Of a DNA stretch of 64,000 bases, positions 55,303-64,000 are shown piece by piece. Below the pieces are notes generated by a model. That model was not told the origin of the DNA and did no database searches. It saw only the letters and a program-made list of their open reading frames with translations. Each line of letters starts with the position of its first letter. Positions within the stretch are counted from its first letter, which is position 1. The stretch covers positions 41,508,433 through 41,572,432 of the forward strand of contig OZ012685.1 of the NCBI GenBank assembly GCA_963942565.1, given 5' to 3'. The translations under genes were made by a program, and so were the position numbers. The stretch is from Maea johnstoni. Taxonomy: Eukaryota; Annelida; Polychaeta; Spionida; Magelonidae.

Positions 55303-56184
55303 TACTGTAGAATAGGTATATATCACGCTACAAAAAATTCGTGAAAAGCCGATTCTTCGGTTTTTCGCGTGTACTTTATTTCGCGTGTGAGCATTTTTTT
55401 CAGCGCCATCTATTGAACCAAACAGTTATCTAAAAAATGCAAACATTTGGCGGCCATCTTGCGGCTATAATCTGGCAGAAGTTTCAACAAAATTGGACTG
55501 GTAAACATGCCATTTATAATATGATACATTGGTAACTTTTTCATAAGTTACCAATGTGTCATAATATAATGAGTTTGTGAAGTTGTTGCATGTATTCCCC
55601 TTCGTTTCAGCCTAGGACCGGCTACTAGTGAGAATCACGCTATGCTGGTATATACTCATCAACTGCAAATACACGTATTGCCGTAAACAGTAAATTGGCA
55701 ACAATTCAATTCGAGTAGGAACAAGATAATTATTTCTTTATAATACCCATCATTCTGATAATTATCAATATACACATGTATGTATGTTGATAATTATCAA
55801 ATGTTCCCATCGCAGCACCTGTCCGAGTCTATCGAACAATGGTGGCAGCCATCTTGTTTCTCATAAGAGATCCATAGATTGGCCCAGGTATCCTAGAAAT
55901 TTGAGATGTAAGAATGCGAATTATGTTATGATACATTGGTAACTTATTCACAAGTTACCAATGTATCATATTATGATAGCTTTGGGAAGTTATTGGGCGT
56001 ATTTTTCTTCGTTTAAACCTCGACCGTCTAGGAGTGGAATTCACCGACCGACGCGCCACCACCTCCAGTGGTGGGTAGCGTTACCATGTATATAATTGAT
56101 CGCGTGCGCTAAGTTCGCGAGTGCGATACTAGTTCGCGTATTCGCGAAAAAATCGCACACGCGAACTTTACCTGTTCTACAGTA
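55303..56184. mobile_element. Non-autonomous DNA transposon with TACTGTAGAA ends and twin hairpins
   Basis: 882 bp. Ends TACTGTAGAATAGGTA / inverse of TACTGTAGAACAGGTA, then TTCGCG-rich subterminal DNA on both sides. A TA target duplication is possible. Inside is a diverged direct repeat (55385-55650, 55800-56045), each unit with an 18-bp-stem hairpin built on GATACATTGGTAACTT (55522-55562 and 55929-55970), and a third inverted repeat of GATAATTATCAA at about 55755-55800. No coding frame. Confidence 0.7.
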
Positions 56185-57556
56185 TATGTAAAACTGTCTG
56201 TCACTGTCTCTTGCCAATTTATTTAAGAAGTCGTCTTGTTGCAATCTTATTCTTAAGAATATCTGCAGCAATAAACGTATAAATTGGTAGCACTGTGAAG
56301 GCAAAGATATAATTATACATTCACAGGCTAGGATGCCACACGGATATTTACAAAAGCTTGACCTAAGCAGTATATTGGGAGGTCAATTATATTTCATTCT
56401 CGACAGAATGTTCATAACTCTAGTTATGATATCTATTTTCTCCACAGTAATCCTAGAGGAATTTCAAACACTAATACCATACGGTTGTCAGGACGTTTTG
56501 CAGGGCACAGCTATTTTGTAAGAATGTTCATGTTATGTGTTTTTCTATACCTACTTCTATACTAAAAGAGTAAAGCTACGAGAAGCTATAAGACTTAGGT
56601 ATGGTGTATTACGTAAACACGTTGAATAGAACCTGCGACTTGTATCTTACCATTCCACAAATCAACCAAAGTATACGTAGCTGCTGCTTCTTTGATTTAA
56701 ATGAATTTTATTCGTCCGTTTGTCTTATATTTTCTGTTTAGCTTTTAAGTGAAAAGCACACCGGTAGGTGCTATCGCGACAATATAGACACCCAGCCCTG
56801 AAAACAAGCCATTACTACTTTGAAATATATGCATATAACAAATGAAGTCTTCTACAAACTTTAATTAGTTTAAAGCGATTACCTCTCTCAAGGTTATTAT
56901 AAACAAACTTTGAAAAAATAGAACAGTCGTGGGAACGTATGCGAGTGTTACTGGTGGCCTTTGTCCTGAAACCGTTCTTGACATATAAGATATTGGGTAG
57001 TATGTCTACATATTATATGCGGAACACTCTGACCTAATCTGTCTAACATATGTAGGCCCATCTCATACAAAGTACATATGATAAGGACACAATAGAATAT
57101 ACTATGAAACTGAATTACTGCTAAAATCAAAACTAAAGTGGATAATGCCCTTTAAGGGTAAAGCATTAGAATGTCGTTCAATACACAACTTTTTTGATAC
57201 GATATAATTTTGATTTTACCACTTTTATCATAACCTTGCTAACATACGAAAAGTAATGGAAAGGAAACATTTCGGTTTCTGAGAAATTGATGAAACATAC
57301 CTCTTTGAAATCGGCAAGATTACTGTATATGACTTTTATGTAGAGTGATAATGATAATGATAATGAGTTCATATTCGTCGTCCATTAAGAGTTCATTTTC
57401 AAACGATAATCATCTTTTTATATAAACATCTTTATTTACTGATTCTAATACACACAAATATACATATACAAGTAACTGTGTATCAAAGTCGGCGAATAGA
57501 ACATAACAGGAAAAGCCAAAGATAGAAAAACATCCCACCGATGGATTAAAAGGAAG
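56185..57556. other. Spacer between transposons, nothing recognised
   Basis: AT-rich, only short frames without features. Confidence 0.5.
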
Positions 57557-57560
57557 TTAA

Positions 57561-58048
57561 AGGGCAAATGCACCATCATAATGATTAAGGTTCAAAATGT
57601 GCCTATACGTGTCACCTTTCTAATAAGACCACCCGCAAGTCTGTCCTCCTCAGCACTCCTCAGATATGGCTTATGAAAGTTAGTAAAAAACTAGCCTGAG
57701 TCTGGGCATGGAGGCTGACATTGCAGGCCAATTAAGCCCAATTAAGCACAATCTGTGGTATGAAGTGACTGCCAGTGCTGCTTCTGATTGGTTGAGAGAT
57801 ATCAGTGGCTGAAAGTGACTGCCACTGATATCTCTCAACCAATCAGAAGCAGGGCTGGCAGTCACTTCATAAGCACCACTTCTGATAATGGCAGCCTCTA
57901 TACCCAGACTCAGGCTAGTTTTTTACTAACTTTCATAAGCCATATCTGAGGAGTGCTGAGGAGGACAGACTTGTGGGTGGTCTTATTTGAAAGGTGACAC
58001 ATATAGGCACATTTTGAACCTAAATCATTATGATGGTGCATTTGCCCT
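57561..58048. mobile_element. Fold-back MITE, TTAA target, 488 bp
   Basis: TTAA at 57557-57560 and 58049-58052; ends AGGGCAAATGCACCATCATA and its inverse. Most of the element is one long inverted repeat with centre near 57815 (GAGAGATATCAGTGGC paired with GCCACTGATATCTCTC). The arms are nearly identical except for one inner block of about 40 bp (about 57720-57760), where they differ in sequence. Confidence 0.85.
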
Positions 58049-58279
58049 TTAAGTGTCTCTTGAATATTCTAACCCGACAATGATATGAGGGCACCTATCA
58101 AATTATCATCATTCATTTAAAAACAAAATTCACCCTCCGGTGTTTTCTAGTAAACCAGTAGGTGATCTCTAAAACTTTCAATACCATAGGTACCAATACT
58201 GTCATTAGTAGTTGTTACTTCTTCATATATGTATTTCTGTTTGAGATTGATTATCTGAGAAATGCAGAGTAATGCTAAA

Positions 58280-61200
58280 TAGGCGGGTGGCCAAATCCCT
58301 AAAAGAGCTCTAGAAATATTTTTGATGGCGTTTTTCGTTACAAGTCGTCATCCATGCTTATTCATCTCTACATAGGGTGGGCTTTAGCGTACGGGTGGAT
58401 AACATGTCTGCTTTTGCTTCATAAGGGAATTTTGGGGCATTTTATGCAAAAAATCACCAAAAAAGTATGTTTTTTGGGATTTCCTTCTAGAAAATTCATT
58501 TTTTCGAGATAGAAACTCAAAACTTGCTACAAATGCGTTCAAGAGGATGCTTTTGATCATGAAACATGTTGCGTTAGTGTGAATTCAATGAACCCTCTGC
58601 TGTGAGTGATTTTGGGGTAAAAATCATCAAAAATGAGTGATTTTTGTAATTTCCCACAACTTGAATGTCACCCTGTGAACTATTCCAAACTCACAACTAA
58701 ATAGTTTTAGTTTAGAAAACTACCCAGGAAGGTGTAGAAACAGAAAGTGAGTTATGTTTGAATATTTTCATGATATGCTACATTTTGGGGCATTTTATAG
58801 AAAAATTGGCATTAATACTAGTGATTTTAGGGATTTGCTTCTGGAAGGTGCAATTTTCATAGTAGGAACTTGAAACTTACCACAAATGATTTCATAAGGA
58901 TGTCTATGATTATCAAATGGTTTGTGTTAGTATGAAATGTATCTGACCCCTGCTGTGAGTGATTTTGGGGTAAAAACCTATAAAATAGTAAGATTTTTGT
59001 AATTTCCCACGAGTTGAATGTCACCCTGTGGACTATTCCAAACTCTCAACTAAATAGTTCTGGTTTAGAAAACTAACCAAAAAGGTTTTGATAGACAGGG
59101 TGTGTCATATTTGCATATTTCATGACATGCTACGTTTTGGGGCAATATACAGAAAAATGGCATAAAACAGGTGATTTTAGGGATTTGCTTCTGGAAGGTG
59201 CAATTTTCATAGTAGTAACTCAAAACTTGCCACGAATCATTTTATAAGGATGTCTATGTTAATATAATGTTTTGTGTTAGTATGAAATGTATCTGACCCC
59301 TGCTGTGAGTGTTTTTGGGGTAAAAACCTTTAAAATAGTAGAATTTTTGTAATTTCTCATTTATTTGAACAAAGGTTTATTATATCTTATTCCAAGTTTC
59401 TAGACTGATATTGTTGTTACAGAATATTAACTAAGAAGGGGCATACAGGGAAAATAAGTTATGTTTGCCAACCTATGACTTGCTAAATCTGGGGTGTTTT
59501 ACTGAAAAATTGTCAAAAGCATGCGTTTTTAGGAATTTGCTTCTGGAAAATGCTGTCTCCAATGTAGATATATAAAACTTGCAACAAATATGTTCCCATT
59601 GATGCATATGGTTGTAGGATGTGTTGTGGTAGTTAAATGTAGCTCCTGCTGTGAGTAATTTATTGGTAATATCCTTTAAAATCATGCATTTTTTGTATTT
59701 TCCCAGGCTTAACCTGTCAACTTAGAGACTATGCGAATGATTTTAATTTCCCAAATTTGCCAAAGAAATCACTTAAGAATAAGTTGGTGAAGGAACTGGG
59801 TTAGGTTTACTAGCTTTCATTGATAAGCTATTGTTTTGAGCATTTTATGGAAAAAGTAATGAAACGTGAAAACTTGTAGAAATGTGATTTTTGAGATTAA
59901 AAGTAGCTCCTGCTGTGAGTAATTTATGGGTGATCCTTTAAAATTATGCAATTTTATTTGTATTTTCTGAGGCTTAACTGTCAACCTGGAGACCATTTCA
60001 CAATTTTGCCACAGGAAATNNNNNNNNNNNNNNNNNNNNNNNNNNNNNNNNNNNNNNNNNNNNNNNNNNNNNNNNNNNNNNNNNNNNNNNNNNNNNNNNN
60101 NNNNNNNNNNNNNNNNNNNNNNNNNNNNNNNNNNNNNNNNNNNNNNNNNNNNNNNNNNNNNNNNNNNNNNNNNNNNNNNNNNNNNNNNNNNNNNNNNNNN
60201 NNNNNNNNNNNNNNNNNNNAAATGATCCATAATCTAGCATGACAAAATTCCATAGAAATATAGAGCCTACAAAAATCACATTTCTATAAGTTTTCACGTT
60301 TCATTTCTTTTTCCATAAAATGCTCAAAACAATAGCTTATCATTGAAAGCTAGTAAACCTAACCCAGTTCCTTCACCAACACATTCTTAAATGATTTCCT
60401 TGGCAAATTTGGAAAATTATGATGATTTTAAAGGATATTACCAATAAATTACTCAACTACCACAACACATCCTGCAACCATATGCATCAATGGGAACATA
60501 TTTGTGGCAAGTTTTATACATCTACATTGGAGGCAGCATTTTCCAGAAGCAAATTCCTAAAACGCATGCTTTTACGATTTTTCAGTAAAATACCCCAGAT
60601 TTAGCAAGTCATAGGTTGGCAAACATAACTTATTTTCCCTATATGCCCATTCTTAGTTAATATTCTGTAACAACAATATCAGTCTAGAAACTTGGAATAA
60701 GATATAATAAACCTTTGTTCAAATGAATGAGAAATTACAAAAATTCTACTATTTTAAAGGTTTTTACCCCCAAAATCACTCGCAGCAGGGGTCAGATACA
60801 TTTTATACTAACACAAAACATTTTATTAACATAGACATCCTTTTAAAATGATTTGTGGCAAGTTTTGAGTTCCTAATATGAAAATTGCACCTTCCAGAAG
60901 CAAATCCCTAAACTCACCTGTTTTATGCCATTTTTCTGTATAATGCCCCAAAACGTAGCATGTCATGAAATATGCAAATATGACACACCCTGTCTATCAA
61001 AACCTTTTTGGTTAGTTTTCTAAACCAGAACTATTTAGTTGAGAGTTTGGAATAGTCCACAGGGTGACATTCAACTCGTGGGAAATTACAAAAATATTAC
61101 TATTTTATAGGTTTTTACCCCAAAATCACTCACAGCAGGGGTCAGATACACTTCATACTAACACAAACCATTTGATAATCATAGACATCCGTATGAAATC

Positions 61201-61797
61201 ATTTGTGGTAAGGTTCAAGTTCCTACTATGAGAATTGCACCTTCCAGAAGCAAATCCCTAAAATCACTAGTTTTAATGCCAATTTTTCTGTAAAATGCCC
61301 CAAAACGTAGCATATCATGAAAATATTCAAACATAACTCCCTTTCTGTATCTACACCTTCTTGGGTAGTTTTCTAAACCAAAACTATTTAGTTGTGAGTT
61401 TGGAATAGTCCACAGGGTGACATTCAAGTTGTGGGAAATTACAAAAATCATTCATTTTTGATGATTTTTATCCCAAAATCACTCACATCAGGAGGCTCAT
61501 TGAATTCACACCAACGCAACATGTTCTATGATCAAAAGCATCCTCTTGAACACATTTGTAGCAAGTTTTGAGTTTCTATCTTGAAAAATGAATTTTCTAG
61601 AAGGAAATCCCAAAAAACATACTTTTTTGGTGATTTTTTGCATAAAATGCCCCAAAATTCCCTTATGAAGCAAAAGCAGACATGTCATCCACCCGTACGC
61701 TAAAGCCCACCCTATGTAGAGATGAATAAGCATGGATGACGACTTGTAACGAAAAACGCCATCAAAAGTATAATTCTGACATTTGCCCACCCGCCTA
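58280..61797. mobile_element. Giant palindromic (fold-back) element, about 3.5 kb, with assembly gap at its centre
   Basis: Left end TAGGCGGGTGG and right end its inverse. The arms (58280-60019 and 60220-61797) are inverted copies about 90-95% alike by eye. Each arm is built of degenerate units of about 345 bp marked by TGCTGTGAGTGATTTTGGGG (58600, 58957, 59305, 59649, 59910 on the left). No coding frame; open frames here are shadows. AAA on both sides could be a short target duplication but is weak. An element with long terminal inverted repeats made of tandem repeats recalls Foldback elements of flies and TU elements of sea urchin. Confidence 0.8.
60020..60219. other. Assembly gap (200 N)
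   Basis: Exactly 200 N, a default-size scaffold gap, at the centre of the palindrome. True length is unknown. Confidence 0.99.
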
Positions 61798-62543
61798 AAA
61801 ACATCTTCAATAGTATTCTTGTAACAATTGATACACATATTCTTTTACTTCTTGGATTCCTTTTTGCCTCACATCATTGAAAATTGGTTAAAAGAGCAGC
61901 ATATCTTAACTATAATCATGCATATATCCAGCGAATTTCGTCATTATCAGAAGTCCCTCTCGAATCTAGATATCTAGGGGTATTCAATGGTTAACTAGAT
62001 ATCACTGATGCTTTCGCAAATCCTCCAATGAGCAAACCATCCGGGTTGTTTCATGTTTCACGCTTTTCCCATATGTTTTACACCAGGCCTTACCATTAGG
62101 TCAAACACCCATGTACAATATCAGCAACTATATATAAAATACCACAAAGTTAGACAGTATGTAAAATGTTGCACCTGGAAAATTAATCTCAATTCATATT
62201 CTATTTTGGATAATAGAGCAATATCTCTGCACATCAAAAATCGTAGATGAAATAAAGAGGTTTCTTAATAGGTATGTAATCGCCGTATGTAAAGCCGATT
62301 GCATGTCATTGTCGCGGACATGCTTGTTGTATTACGGCTTTCTTTCTTTCTCGCGCCTGTGTTGATATTATGACGTCACACACATGACGCGCCTTCGCGA
62401 TTGTCCAATCAGGGATTGTTTACCCTGGCGACGCGTTCATTGAAACGAACTCGTCATCGTCAGACAAGCCGTTCAAGTTTCCCACACTGCTGGGCGAAAA
62501 TTTTGATTTATTTGCGGTTTTTGGATTTGGACATTCTACAGAC

Positions 62544-64000
62544 ATGACGCAACGGTTCTGCGTCACATGTAGAAAGAGACGCGAAACGCCGACGGGCAAG
62601 AAATGTCCCTTCAGGCGTGAATCAGCAGAAATGGATGAGGCTTTGCGTCGTTCTCAAACGGATTCAAATAGCTTTGACGCTATTTCAAGCCAACTTCGCG
62701 CTATGCAGGGACAAATGTCGTCCTTTGCTGAACAATTATCGTTAGTACAGGCAAACCGCGCAGATAAAGAAGTGGTTTGCACGAAATCTACTGTGAACGG
62801 CACGAGTTTGAGCGGTGAGTTAAATACTCAGAACTTTGAACAATCTACGGTGCCTCAGGTGGATGATACAGATCACGCTACGCCTCATGACCATCATAAT
62901 CCAACTCTAAATGTTGAGAGGCTTAATGAACGATCCTATGAGGCAGATAAAGAAACGGTGGAGGTTACAAATTGTGGTTTAGACAATTTAAATTCTAATA
63001 ACCGCGTTCGACATGTTCGTTTTGGTGATCCACTTGATACTCCTGTGAGCCATAACCAGGCTCCTACACTGTTGCCTGTGTACAACGATGGAAATGGTGC
63101 TGATGTGCGTCGATGTGGTGCTGATGAGTCTTTGGCAAGACTCCAACGTGGAATAGCAGGTGAACCTTTGGCAAGGTTCCAACGTGGAACAGCTGATGAA
63201 CCTTTGGCAAGGTTCCAACGTGGATTAGCTGATGAACCTTTGGCAAGGTTCCAACGTGGAGTAGCTGATGAACCTTTGGCAAGGTTCCAACATGGAAGGG
63301 CTGAGGAACCTTTGGCAAGGTCTCAACAAAGGAGACAAGATGGCGCTTCAACAGGGCTTCAGCGTGGACAAGATAATGACTATATAGACTATGAACTAAA
63401 CTGTCGGCTACCTACTGCTGCTTATGGTGTTCCTACGGACGGTATGGAGGCATATATGAGGGACAATGCTCCACGGTCTCCCAGTGTTGGGTATATTGTT
63501 GAAAATTGTGCGTCTGGCTTGGGTAGACCTCAATCTGCAGGGTTAGTGGGTTCTCATGGTTCAACACATAACGCTGGTGTTTCCCCTTACTTAAATGCGA
63601 GTTCTGGTGTTTCCTCTAACTTTAATGGTTATTTGCCTTCTGTGTCCGGCTTCCGTGGTGACCAGCGTATAGCTGATGCTCTGAGTAATAGATTGGTCCA
63701 GCTGGGTTTGGATGATAGTGACCACTCTTCAGAGTCCGCAAAAAAGAAAGGTAAGAAAAGTGGTGTATCGCGCACAGTAGAAGATCAGGTATTGCGTGAA
63801 ATAGATTGGCCTCATCTGTATGTGTATAGAGGTCAGGATAGAAAACCGGCTACTTACAATGATTTAACTCTTGCTGAATTCATATTTGGCTACATTTCGA
63901 TGATTGATAACCCTAGGAACATCTTAGATAAAGAGTTAATGTTACAAACTCTACGCAATATGATGTTAGATACTACTCAGTATGGTTGGGTTCAAGTGCG
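62544..64000 (+). mobile_element. Retrotransposon gag-like ORF (DIRS-like or LTR kin), runs off the window
   Basis: Open from ATG at 62544 to the window end (485 codons). The N-terminus carries a CVTCRKRRETPTGKKCPF Cys-rich motif, then a coiled region (AISSQLRAMQGQMSSFAEQL), a polar middle with six 12-residue repeats, and a globular part beginning VLREIDWPHLYVYRG with LTLAEFIFGYISM and LQTLRNMMLDTTQYGWVQVR. That WP...Y.DL...EF..GY...M.......Y.W..VR pattern is one I associate with gag-like proteins of DIRS-type and related invertebrate retroelements. The visible part looks whole. Downstream genes (RT, recombinase or integrase) would lie beyond 64000, so the family call is tentative. The CpG-rich 62270-62543 may be its leader or terminal repeat. 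Confidence 0.6.
63124..63330 (+). repeat. 36-bp coding tandem repeat in the gag-like ORF
   Basis: About six units of 36 bp, each encoding a 12-residue ADEPLARFQRG-type repeat. Frame is kept in all units. Inner units are nearly identical, outer ones more diverged, suggesting growth by unequal exchange or slippage. Confidence 0.85.

Noticed and set aside
59817-60297. Frames running through the N gap
   Set aside because: They consist mostly of unknown residues and lie in the palindromic element.

Overview
This is a window of animal (metazoan, non-vertebrate) nuclear DNA: split genes with canonical GT/AG introns (one of 33 kb), a selenoprotein with a 3'-UTR SECIS, many short non-autonomous DNA transposons (most with TTAA target sites), a tRNA-derived SINE family, very long (TA)n microsatellites and a retrotransposon gag-like ORF at the right edge. 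A marine invertebrate fits best; the phylum cannot be fixed from the sequence alone. It is draft assembly, with one 200-base N gap at 60020-60219.

Two host genes can be built exon by exon, both on the minus strand. (1) A synaptopodin-2-like gene with an N-terminal PDZ domain: exons 48906-48808, 15601-15450, 11736-10427 and 8336-7383. All junction phases agree and give about 840 residues. The PDZ domain is cut by a 33.2 kb first intron, which holds most of the repeats and one orphan coding exon (19426-18890) that ends in a strong donor. (2) A secreted selenocysteine glutathione peroxidase: exons 54626-54321, 53713-53570 and 52680-52480, 216 residues, with in-frame TGA at codon 69, a TATA box upstream, and a form-2 SECIS followed by AATAAA in the 3' UTR.

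Layout: 1-7.3 kb is repeat-rich, with a run of abutting TTAA mini-elements at 2.6-3.5 kb and a second pair at 4.2-5.3 kb. 7.4-15.6 kb holds exons 4, 3 and 2 of the PDZ gene. 15.6-48.8 kb is its first intron: (TA)n arrays, SINE copies, a G-run element with an 8-bp target duplication (30.7 kb), minisatellites and the orphan exon. 48.8-50.1 kb holds exon 1 and probable 5' regulatory DNA. 51.9-54.7 kb is the peroxidase gene. 55.3-61.8 kb is a cluster of fold-back elements, ending in a 3.5 kb palindrome whose arms are built of about 345-bp repeats. 62.5 kb to the end is a gag-like retrotransposon ORF that runs off the window.

The two host genes need not work together: one is a predicted actin/Z-disc scaffold, the other an extracellular peroxide-reducing enzyme. 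No rRNA gene, true tRNA gene or CRISPR array was seen.
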